Positions 12,858 through 22,800 of a stretch of DNA of 64,000 bases are shown here, one piece after another. Source of the stretch: Eumeta japonica (lineage: Eukaryota; Arthropoda; Insecta; Lepidoptera; Psychidae). The stretch's first letter is position 1; each line of letters opens with the position of its first letter. Position numbers and translations under genes: made by a program. The DNA lies in the NCBI GenBank assembly GCA_005406025.1, contig BGZK01000284.1, forward strand, positions 455,191 through 519,190, written 5' to 3'. Below the pieces are notes generated by a model. That model was not told the DNA's origin. It worked only from the letters and a program-made list of their open reading frames with translations, and ran no database searches.

Positions 12858-12891
12858 CATCGTGAAACCTACAATGATAGGTTTCACGATG
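12858..12891. repeat. Perfect 14-bp stem hairpin
   Basis: The arm catcgtgaaaccta (12858-12871) is followed by the loop caatga and the exact reverse complement taggtttcacgatg (12878-12891). No T-run follows. No neighbouring gene explains it. It could be the centre of a palindromic transposon remnant. Confidence 0.85.
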
Positions 12892-15059
12892 ACTCGACTT
12901 CTACAACATTATTGTGCTAGCATCATCAGGTAGCAGATTCCACCCAAGCTGCTGCGAACTACCAATCCTATGATTCAGCACTAAGCGTGGCGATTTCTGC
13001 CCTTCATGCCCTTCCAAGAAAGGCATATGCTTCTACTGATATATTTCTAAAGCTATGTCTGGTCATATAAACAGGACTTGTATAGATAAATGTGGACTTT
13101 CTAAAGGCATTCAATAATATAAATGTTTGGACAACGTCGATGCGAAATAAGCTATTGCCGATTGGTTTAACATAGAATAATTCAACTACCAATTTTACTC
13201 TTACTTAAACTAATTTCAAATTTAAGCTGTCTTCTTAGCAGATATCTTCATTTAAAATCATTTGACTTATTTCAACGAGGTATGAGTACTTTAAATAAAA
13301 TTTTGACCAAACCTCATTGACGTCAACATAAATCGGAACATGGATATTGCAAACGAAATGAAGGAACATTTGCCATTAACATTCTGAGTTTTTCAACATC
13401 AAAATGCTTTTCATTTCAAATTGAACTCTTCGGCTGTCATGAAAATAATTAAACTGATCATATTAATTTTTTTCCACAAACGTTTTTGTCGAACTAACTT
13501 TTTTTATAATTTTTTCGCTAATCTGTTAGATATGGATCGGTGTGTAAATGGTATTTAAAACTAATCAATTTTTGAGTTAATCAATAAGGTAGTAATGAAA
13601 TAATAATTCCATTTATATTTTATTTATTATTCACTAGAACGTGCCGAATTATTGATGAAAAATCTTACAAGTTCTTTTGTATTCGGTGACAACAATTTAA
13701 ATCTTTTGATCTATTTAAAAGTTATAAAATATTTACGTATGTGCACACACAAACACATTCGCGTGTACATTCTGACGTCTTTTTGAAAATTTTCCGTAGG
13801 TTTTCCCAGAACACAAAAATTTGATGCAACAGATGTAAAACTTAACTTACATCGGAAGCAATATCTTCGAAATAGTTTGGATAAGCTTCCATTTTCTTAA
13901 TGCTAAGCATAAGAAACGAGTGAAGAGTTTCAAAAATTGATTGAGATTGAATCATATAAATCGGTTGATAAAATATTCAATGCATTATTCTACTTAAACT
14001 GTTAAGAACTAAACACAAATAAGGCAATCGATGCCCAGATTTATTTTTAGCATTGGTAATCTTCTCTAATAATAATAAATCGCTTGTGATGTACTCGATT
14101 TGCAAATTCGATCTACTTTTCTATGTACGTATGATCTATAAGTATGTATTTTGTATAAAAATATACAAAGAAACGACATTTCTGTGTATATATTGTTCAA
14201 ATAGGATACAAATAGTGTTTACATAAAACAATATTAAATAATATAATTTTTATACTGTATAATAATGAATTTTTTTTGTAGAAATATCTATTATTTTCCA
14301 GATAAATGTATTATTAATGTAGTATGTAATCATTTTAATCACATCACACTAGGTAAATGCGTTAAAAAACAGTTTTAAGTTTTAAAAAATAAATTGCAAT
14401 AACCTTATCTTTTACGAGATTAATTTTCAAAGTAAGCCTACGGAACCAAACCAAGTAATACGGAAGACACGAAAGCAAAAAAAAATGAAAACAAAGAGTT
14501 CCATATATTTAACGTACCATTCTAGATTTTATAGGACGCTAAAAGCTTTCGCAGAATTCTGATGGAAATGAATGTATTCATTTGTAAATTTCTTATTGTA
14601 CAACGGTTTTTCAAAAGCACTCCTCATAATTAAAGGGAAACCTCGCTAGTTACTTTTAGAATAAGCGGCGATTTGTGACAAAAATATCGCTTGATTTAAT
14701 AAAAAAAAATGAATTCGTTTATTGTCCGAATGAAAAGAAATCATTAAAAAAATATCGGTTCATATAGGTACACTGAATAAATTATATATTTTAGCCTTAC
14801 AGACGAACTAATGCACTGGCGATGTACTCTGTTCGCATACTTTGGCTCTTGATAGTCTTAATGCTAATTACATTCCTCTTTCTTTGGAAAAAGAAAAGAG
14901 CTTATTCTTCACTGAAAAACCGGCAGTGCACTTATGATTCGCTGAAATCGCAGCCCTGCATGGGTGACGGTGAACGTCGAATCTCTGATGACCCACGTGC
15001 TCGTGCGTCTCTTGAAAAGACAATATAAAAGCGGAAAATATTTTCTTGGGAATATTGAA
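12892..15059. other. AT-rich stretch, nothing recognised
   Basis: No gene or repeat family recognised. A 68-codon plus-strand open frame at 14822-15028 begins with a hydrophobic segment, then a basic KKKR patch. It has no recognisable relatives, and I do not support it as a gene. Confidence 0.45.
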
Positions 15060-15640
15060 GTTTTTCCGAGCCGACGAAGTCGACGACTCTAGACTTATTT
15101 CTAAACGCGGAGTCGTCGACTTCGCCATTATGAATTGAAGTCGAACCGAAATATCCGCGCCGCCAATAAATATCGGCGCCCGCAAATGCACGACCGTAAT
15201 TTGTGGAAAACTTGCCGATCTTCTTCTGGTCCGTATCTCTCTGTCTCTCTCTTCTCTCTTTCTGTAACGCACAAACGGATTTATTGCAAAATTGAGGCTC
15301 CTCAGTGCAAAACTGCCAAACTTTTGCACGGGCGGCGTTTTTCTAAATTAAGGATGGAAAAAAATTCTCCCTTTGCGGACGCCCGGTGATCCCCAAAACA
15401 AATTACGGATGTTCCGGCGAGATCGCTCGAAATGGGACGCTTCGAGGAAATATTGAAAGAGACGCGACGCGATGGCGTCGTCGATGAAAAGCCTAAGTTT
15501 ACGCACGCAGCTGCGACCGCGCAGCGGCTAGGAGCGTCGCTTTCGAGACGAACTGTGCCCCCGGGAGCACAGTGAGCCGTCTCTAAGACAGCAGGTAAAA
15601 AGGTATCAGGTCTTTAGCGGCGTTGGAGCCGCACTGGTCC
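15060..15640. promoter_or_regulatory. CpG-rich island containing a perfect inverted repeat
   Basis: A GC- and CpG-elevated block between AT-rich flanks. It opens with an inverted repeat whose 15-bp arms match perfectly (15075-15089 and 15110-15124, separated by 20 bases). Further on are a CT-rich run (about 15236-15262) and dense CpG at 15410-15560. Open frames on both strands have no domains. It is a candidate cis-regulatory region or unannotated exon. Confidence 0.35.
15075..15124. repeat. Perfect 15-bp inverted repeat, 20-nt loop
   Basis: cgaagtcgacgactc at 15075-15089 is exactly reverse-complementary to gagtcgtcgacttcg at 15110-15124. The arms themselves contain GTCGAC palindromes. It is not part of a recognised transposon. 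Confidence 0.9.
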
Positions 15641-16149
15641 GACGTGACGAAATACAGTTGATTCAGATTTTTATTTTAATCACTGTAGAATTATTACGTT
15701 GGATAGTAATGTATTGAAATTCTAGTTCTTATGTTCAATGGGCCCTAAAAAATTTTTCTCTGACAATAGATACTCGTACACGAAGAACTTTCATTTTTTC
15801 CTCATTTTCTAACTAAGTTACTCTAAACTATTAATGAAATATCACTTATTAATTATCTCTTATATTTGTTAATGTATGTCCCTCCTTTTTTTTAATTTTC
15901 GTGTCACGTAAGTTAATATTCCAATTAATCTGCTTATAATGAAATGAGAATTTTAATATTCGATCGGTCACGAAGAAACTTTGAAAATTGGATTTGATGC
16001 ACGATTCCAAATAAAAAAAAATACGATATAGATACTACGATCTTCTAATTAACTAAATTATTTTTTTTAAACAATGTAGGCTGTCTAAAAAATATATCTT
16101 TATACAGATGTCAACTGCAAGAATGAGTAAGAATACATTTATACGCGGT
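15641..16149. other. AT-rich stretch, nothing recognised
   Basis: No gene, repeat or strong structure seen. Confidence 0.5.
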
Positions 16150-16515
16150 ATTCGTTTCAACAGTAAGTCAGTTCTCGTTTGGTCCGGTCGCACGCCGCCT
16201 CGCTTTTTTCTCGAGTGACCGCTCCGATAGAACGTGGACTCGTAGGAGTCATTAAGGGAAGAGAAACTCATAGGGCACCATTCATCGGGTGAACTCAAAA
16301 CGCGCCGCTCGGCGGGCCGGCGCCGGGGCGCGGCCGGCGGCCGTCCCGCGCCCGCTAAACGTAAAGAGGCCATAAATCCAGACTATTTTCATAGGAGATA
16401 CGCACGAGGGAAAATAATATACGCGACCGGCGTGCCGATAACGAGACGTCGGGCGTTTAGCGAGCGCGCGCCCGCGCCGGCCGGGCGCGCCGAGTCGCGT
16501 ACGGCAATAAAAAAT
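16150..16515. promoter_or_regulatory. Strong CpG island, candidate promoter or enhancer
   Basis: This is the most GC-rich part of the window, with two blocks (about 16300-16355 and 16440-16500) made almost entirely of G and C and very rich in CpG. Between them lies an AT-richer core that includes ccataaatcc (16370-16379), similar to posterior-Hox binding sites. No transposon ends are visible. The two overlapping minus-strand open frames are proline/arginine-rich, as expected by chance in such composition. Whether this marks a transcription start or a developmental enhancer cannot be told from sequence alone. Confidence 0.4.
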
Positions 16516-16777
16516 TGCCACAGAAATGGCTTTCTGGAGTGTTTCCTCGGCCTATTACTGCTACTTATATGAAGATTCCAATTTCCGGGTCCGGCTATAG
16601 TCTTATGCTATACGAGTTTTACGCCTCTTACAATTTGACAATAAGATCGATTACTACTCGAAGGAAGCCAGTTTTCGGTCAACGATCAGTGGAAATACAA
16701 GAAGTTTTGTTTAAAAATAGAATACACTTATTTATTACGAATACTGTGCAAATAAATTCAGAATATTATAAGTTCAC

Positions 16778-16988
16778 TTACAAACTGACAAACATTTTAG
16801 AGGACATCAATTCTCGATCTATCACCACGAATGTGAGAAGAATTCGTTTTCTGAAATTAATTGATTAAACTATAAGTCACACATTACGCGTGATCAACAA
16901 CTAAATTGTACAATATGAGGGGTCGGTTTACAAACTGGCAAACAGTTCATTGCACATCAACTGATGTTAATCTTCGATCTATCATCAC
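16778..16988. repeat. Local direct duplication, 150-bp offset
   Basis: 16778-16828 (ttacaaactgacaaacattt ...) is repeated at 16928-16988 (ttacaaactggcaaacagtt ...). The second copy has a 10-base insertion before the shared tcgatctatca part. The first copy lies in a 117-codon open frame (16515-16868) that has no recognisable domain. Confidence 0.6.
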
Positions 16989-18914
16989 TGTCTCTACAGA
17001 GTTCGGTTTGTTAACGTTATTAGCATAAATAGTGATCAATGTAAACTCAGTAACAGGAATGAAAATAAACTGTTCTTACGTGTTAGTCGACTGCATGAAG
17101 CCAGAATTTTGTTTAGGAGAGTCTGTGTGCGCATGTTCAGTAAAAGACATGAAAATGTAGACAATTCATGTTGAAATAATTTTAATATCATTATTAAGCA
17201 GACTTATTTAGAATTCATGGATGTAACCAGCTCGATCTTTTGCTGAGCCATTTTGTTGTATTGTATATTGATTGTATATACTAATTAAATTTTAAGACAA
17301 CTATGAGCTCTAGTTTCACTATCCTTCTACTTTAGGACTAAATCACCATTCAATAGAGTGACAGATCCTTAAAAAATTGTAATATTTGTCAAATATTCTC
17401 ATCTTAAAGCTTATGAAATAAAAACATTTTTAATTTGAACTTAAGTGTGAAAAAAATTCATTTTTTTTAACTAGCTTTCAACATTCGTATTATACTCGTA
17501 ACAAGTGCATTCGATGTTGCAATTTAACGGACATTGCATCTTTTCAATTACAAGTGTGCGATTACAAATTCTATTCATGTTTGGACCGGTCGATAAAATT
17601 AAATTCAGCAAGCTTTCATGAATTTTTACATCAACATACGACTTTAGAATATCTTGGTACTCGTTTCCTTAAAAAGGACTAGACCATATTTCTCCTCGAT
17701 TTCTTTCGGGATGCAGATTCTAAATCTTCAAATACACTCGGCGATGCAATCTCGCTATCATAAACTCGAATCTACTGCGTGCAGGCAGGCCCGTTAACCA
17801 TCTACGCCTACGCCTATATAAATCTACACCCTCTGTTTATGTAATATCCATCATAAGGATGGAACTGCGTATAATGCAAAAAAATGTGCAAATAAAAAAA
17901 AATAATAATAAAAATTCAAGGGGGCCTCCTATACAAGAAACGTGATTTTGTCAAAATTTAGACATAAAAAACCAATAATATACGAACAAAAACTTCTCGC
18001 TGAATTAAATAAAATGTATTAACAAGCAAAATGCTCATTGTTGTATTTACATGTTGCACTGTGGTATTGGACGAACAGTGCATAAGTCCCACTGGCACTT
18101 GTATGGTTTTTCATTTCATACAAGTATCTGCGAATTTTATGATTAATTTTGATGGTATGTAACAAATCTATATTTTTTAGAAATTTCTCATAGATATCGT
18201 AACTCAAAAAAATTGTTTCTCAATTTAATATAAAGTCACTCGCCGTTTATCTGTTTGTTTTTATGTCTACTTATGTATTCGAAAAAGACTTAATAAATTT
18301 TGATCCAGTTTAGCATACCGACAGAATTCATTGTCACAAAAAAAAACATAAGTTATTTTTTATGTATTTTTCCTTATGTTTATCTGTATAATACCTTATA
18401 ACTAGACGATTTAAAAGTAATCAGTTTCATTCCATTTTTACGACGTGCTTACTGCACGCCCTATTATTGTTTGCTTTTAATGGAGAAGAAGCGATGTTAG
18501 GGGCGATCGTTGAGGATTAAGAGGAACAAGAGAGAGGAAGATATGGTATCCAGAGAGTGAGGTAGAACGAAAGTGAGGACAATAAAGTGTCAATAATCCT
18601 ATTGTAACTCAATAGTCAATAATGATGGTCAATAATGATGATCAGATTATAAAAAATTAATAATAAATTAAATCGAACGACAAAGTTTTTACACCGCGCC
18701 TTTTGTTAGTACTATATTCTCTTATTATAGTATTGTGTTTATGATACTTCGGGCCCTGTTTGGTTGCTTTTGTCTAAATTACGCCTAGACGGCTGTATAA
18801 ATTTAGCGAACATTCAAATGAAATTTAGCAGACAAACGGAATATCGTTTGAATTGCACGCATAATGTTCTATGTCTGTCATTAATGCGGGTTTCTAGTGA
18901 ATCATTTACAAAAA
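16989..18914. other. AT-rich stretch, nothing firm
   Basis: Around 18230-18320 the sequence (ccgtttatctgtttgttttt) resembles part of the Helitron-like dispersed repeats but is too decayed to call. An A-rich run at 17880-17915 follows a less AT-rich 100 bases and might be a retroposon tail. Confidence 0.4.
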
Positions 18915-19075
18915 CAAAAACGGAATCGGTATCAAAATTGCGATCGATATAGGAATCAAACCGATGGCGCTATTGAAAAAGAGGGGGACACAGGATTGGA
19001 ATAGAGGACAAGAGCGAATGCAAACCAACCGCGAAAGCGGAGTTCAAATCGACACCGGAATCGAGATTCTCGTAA
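18915..19075. repeat. Degenerate GGAATCGG-type minisatellite
   Basis: Irregular copies of short purine-rich words (cggaatcggtatc, ataggaatcaaaccg, caggattggaatagagg, cgacaccggaatcgag) follow one another with variable spacing. The open frame on the minus strand (19315-18956) is a by-product. Similar low-complexity tracts occur at four other places in the window. Confidence 0.5.
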
Positions 19076-19524
19076 GGTAGCGAGATCGCTCGATATACAT
19101 AATGGGGAGTTAATTCTATCTCCACGCGCACGGAGGGACGAGACGGTGGTGGTGTTTAAGAAACAAATAGTATCCATCGCTGACAACCGGAATACTCGAG
19201 GGGAAAGCGAAAACTCATTTTTGGGATACATTTTAGAGCAATTTTGGAACAGTCCAAATTTCGCCCGGTTATATTTCAGACGCCGCCTCGCGTTACGTCT
19301 GTCTGACCCCTCCATCTCTCAAAGTCGCCTATCGCCTCGATAAGCCATCTCTCCTTCCCTCCGTATTGCGTAATTCTTAAAATTCCACTATATTCACTCG
19401 ACACCGTTTACTTTTATGTCCTTTTGAATTTAAAATAAATTATTGAAATTTTATTAAAGTAGAAAATTAAATAAAATCTTTTTTCTTTCTCGTATCATAG
19501 CTGTGAAACGCTTATTAACAGTAA

Positions 19525-19551
<27 letters not shown>
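19525..19551. repeat. (AT)n microsatellite
   Basis: Uninterrupted AT dinucleotides. Confidence 0.95.
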
Positions 19552-19555
<4 letters not shown>

Positions 19556-19578
19556 GAGGCTACGCATTATAAAAATAT

Positions 19579-19680
19579 TAGTACCTGAGCAAACGAGCTT
19601 TTCGCGGAACGTGATCACTTTCCTCGGAAAAAGTTTCTTATGTTCATTTCTAATAATAAAATTTCAGATACACAATAATA
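19579..19680. mobile_element. Dispersed repeat copy A (AGTACCTGAGCAA type)
   Basis: Starts tagtacctgagcaaacgagc and later has agtttcttatgttcatttct. A second diverged copy at 27543-27660 starts tagtacctgagcaacccagt and has agtttattatgttaatttca at a similar distance. The two copies define a repeat family within this window. The class is unknown and no coding capacity is visible. Confidence 0.45.
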
Positions 19681-20267
19681 TATAGGCAATATACACTAGA
19701 TACCTTGCAAAATTAACCTTCTACCTGGTCGCGCGTTAATAAAATCACGTCATTCCATCTGTCTAATTTATGTCACGTAGCGCTATCTGTTGTTGAGAAA
19801 GTTACGTTATGCCTACTGGTACCTCGGCGCTACGTCTGATAGCATGGCAACAATGCAACTGCTTCAAAACTATGAATTTGCGCTATGAACGTATATTTGA
19901 TTTTTTGCCACGTTTTTTTTCAATGTAGACGCTTTATAGATGAACTAAAAAAGTAAAATGTTATCAAAGCAAAAATTTTTATAGAAATCTTTAAAATAAT
20001 TTCCGTGACACCAATGTATTTATACAAAAATCGCTCACGTGAAGAAAAAAGTATTAAAATAAATATTTTGCTATATTTTCGCCACTTGTTTTAGCACTAA
20101 AAATTTCTCCCGGGCCCGTTAGTAGCACAGATAGCGTATTAGCACACATAAATAAATCTGTGCCATGTTATGCCTGGTCTTGTATTTAAATCTAACTACA
20201 TCACAAAATATAACTAAATGCTACATAGATACCTTAATATTATTACGTTGTGAATTATACAATTTCT

Positions 20268-20310
20268 ACTAGCTGTTACCTGTAAACAGCGTCGTCGACT
20301 TCTATTATAG
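20268..20310 (-). mobile_element. Helitron-like element 3' tail, minus strand (fragment)
   Basis: Reads tactagctgttacctgtaaa on the plus strand, the reverse complement of the common GCAACAGCTAGTA tail of lepidopteran Helitron-like repeats. The following agcgtcgtcgacttct matches the usual CGAAGTCGCG-like block only loosely. The rest of the element cannot be traced. Confidence 0.3.
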
Positions 20311-20405
20311 ACATCAATAAAAATATACTTGGAAGGAGAGATTCAATATTTTTTACCACATACATATACACACATATATATGGTTATATATATATACGAA
20401 TATTT

Positions 20406-21115
20406 GGAATGGTCAAAAGCACGACTGAATGCGATTTACTTGTAGAAGGTCAGAAAGTCGAACGAGTGAGAGTGTGTATATCTGGGTAATCTGTTTACAA
20501 ATAATGGTAAACATAATAGAGATATCGAAAGAAAATTGAATGCGGGAAACAAAGTGTATGGGGCCTTACTCGCTATTATGAACAGTAAGAGCGTCTCACA
20601 ACAAGCGCGCTTGGCCATCCATAATGGAGTCCTAATCGCTACATTTATGTATGGTAGTTAAAGCTGGGTATGGCAGAAGAAAAATGAAAGTAGGATCAAT
20701 GCAGTGGAGATACGATCCCTGCGTAGTATATGTGGAGTGTCTCGGAAAGATAGATGTAGAAACAGTGATGTTAAAGAGCGGTGTCGTTTGAAGGAAAATG
20801 TAGTAACTAGAGTAGAAAGAGGAATGTTGCGGTGGTTTTGCCATCTGGAAAGGAAGAATGAGAGTAGAATGACAAAACAGATATATAGAGCGAATGTGTG
20901 TGATGGAAAGGTCGGTAAGAGTCGCTCTAGAAAATTCTATGCAGACAATATTGGTGGCATACTAAAAAAAGGGCCAAATTTTAAGCACCCAAAACCTACG
21001 GGCATGAAAAAATTGATGGATGTCAGTGAGGCAAGAGAGATATGCAAAGGTTGTACCATGTGGAAATCTATATATAGTCTCTGCCTACCCTTTTGGGAAA
21101 TAGGCGTAAATTAAT
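20406..21115 (+). mobile_element. LINE reverse transcriptase C-terminal region and 3' end (copy 1)
   Basis: This is the 5'-truncated 3' part of a non-LTR retrotransposon pol gene, of the kind annotated in moths as endonuclease-reverse transcriptase. In order it keeps a motif with ECDLLVEGQKVERV, an AGNKVYGAL block, ARLAIHNGVLIATFMYGS, then SWVWQK, RSLRSICGVSRKDR, RVERGMLRWF, QIYRANVCDGKVGK and KLMDVSEAREICK. It is inactive. There is a frameshift near 20488 and an in-frame TAA at 20659-20661, two compensating shifts affect about 20970-21000, and another shift lies near 21070. The catalytic palm is upstream and absent. Copies 2 to 4 (22370, 29205, 34993) lie on the same strand. Confidence 0.9.
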
Positions 21116-21622
21116 ATTTCTTTTTAGGTAACTTTTAAAGAGGAATCTACTGATGACCTTTAATTTGACTTTGGACTTGATCTTCAAGGATATGTTAAGG
21201 ACAACTTGTCTTTTTTTAAATAGTAACCTCCATTTTTCACACCATTAATCGATAGATAAAGAAATTTTACATTCAAATACATACTTAAATCAGATGTAAT
21301 ATTTGATCTAAATATAGAAATAAATGACTGTTCGCAATTTATAAAATGAGAACTACCACAACAAATACAATAAAGAATGTGTTTAAAAAAATATGAGTTA
21401 GTTTGTGGGAAAAGTTTAGGGTTTATGCATTTGTAGACATTCGGATTTAGTATCCATTACGAATGTTAAATTTATTGATTTAGGATTTAAAGGTTATGAC
21501 TTCAGGATTTATGTGCTTAGAATGATGGATTTGTTGATTAATAGATTTTAAGACTGCCAGATTCAAAGTGTTAGACAGTGACATAAATAATGTACAATTA
21601 CACAGTAATGCCTCTCTGTCTC

Positions 21623-21654
<32 letters not shown>

Positions 21655-22369
21655 AGAAATGGCTGCTAAGTTAAAACGTGTCTTGTGATTGCTACACAAT
21701 TTAATTAGAAATTAATAGTTAAAAGTGAGCTACCACTATTTAATTGTTCACCAAAATACTTGGCCTCCGCTAAGATATGAAACAAAGTTAGTAGAACCCA
21801 CAAACCCATGCACCCTCACCTCGCGTAAGTAACTCAATAGTGACAGGCAAGGAGACCTTTGCTAATCAGTCACGTCAAGATTGTTCTGGGTAATGTTAAA
21901 AGTAAGAATAAGAGCGATCGTAAGGTTATCAATTTAAAAAGTACTCTAACTTTCAAACAATGTTCAAAGCTGATCTCAAAGTCAAAATGATCAATATTGT
22001 TTGTCTTCAAATTTTTTTAAACATTTTTTCATTCATAAATCCTTTAAAGTTCGAAGGTAACACTATTTTGACATTTTTTTCACAATTTACCTTAATTTGA
22101 CATTTTAAAGATCACTTTAAATACTATTTTTAACATGTAATTTTTTGCTCTATTGATTGCTGCTGTGAAAAATGACAATTTTCGTTATAAAAAAACAAGT
22201 TGGCCTTGAAATAACCTTGAAGGTTAAATGCAAGGTCAAATTAAAAGTCACCATTGGATTCCTCGTTGAAAGTCACATAAGAAATGACTTTGACCTTTTT
22301 TAATAATACTTTACCTGGGAAAATATAAAGCCGCCCAGGACTTAATTTTCACCTGGTATATTGTAGTTT
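21116..22369. other. AT-rich spacer with a CT microsatellite
   Basis: Apart from the CT tract at 21611-21654, I see no feature between the two LINE copies. Confidence 0.5.
21611..21654. repeat. (CT)n microsatellite
   Basis: CT dinucleotides interrupted twice by TG. Confidence 0.95.
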
Positions 22370-22800
22370 TCATCCATAGATTTATGTACAGCAGTGAATA
22401 TTGGGTGTGGGAGGAGAAAAATTAAATTAAAATCAATGCTGTGGAGATACGATCCGTGCGAATAGTGATAGCAGAAAATGGAGTGATTTGAATGATGGTA
22501 TAAATGATGTAAATGATTGAAGTGTAAAAGGTATGTTGAGAAGGTTTAAAGGACGACTAAGCTAAAAGTAAACTGAAAAAACAAGGGATGGAGCAAATGT
22601 GTGCCATGGAATAATCGGCAAGGATCGTTCTGGAAAATTCTATTGTTGGCGTATTGCATGAAAGGCATATTTTAAGCACTCGAAACCGACGGGCTTTTTG
22701 TTAAATAATTGATGGGTGTCAGTGAAGTAAGAAAGATGTGAAAAGAAGTTATCACGTGGAAAGTCTCAGTCTACCCTTCTGGGGGATAGCCGTGATATTA
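22370..22800 (+). mobile_element. LINE 3' end, copy 2 (heavily decayed)
   Basis: The nucleotide sequence follows copy 1 from its atttatgtatgg block onwards. Shared landmarks are gtggagatacgatcc (22441), a gtatgttgagaaggttt block, gatcgttctggaaaattcta, gatgggtgtcagtgaagtaa, and cccttctggggga near the end. Several internal deletions and many stops leave no open frame. It ends in ATT-rich simple sequence (22790-22820), which suits the simple-repeat tails of some LINE clades. Confidence 0.85.

Noticed and set aside
14822..15028. Small frame with an N-terminal hydrophobic segment (possible micropeptide)
   Set aside because: Only 68 codons with a chance-level hydrophobic run. An overlapping 153-codon minus frame is equally open, and no family is recognised.
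16053..16521. 106- and 79-codon proline/arginine-rich frames in the CpG island
   Set aside because: Low-complexity translation of GC-rich DNA in two overlapping frames, with no splice context or known motif.
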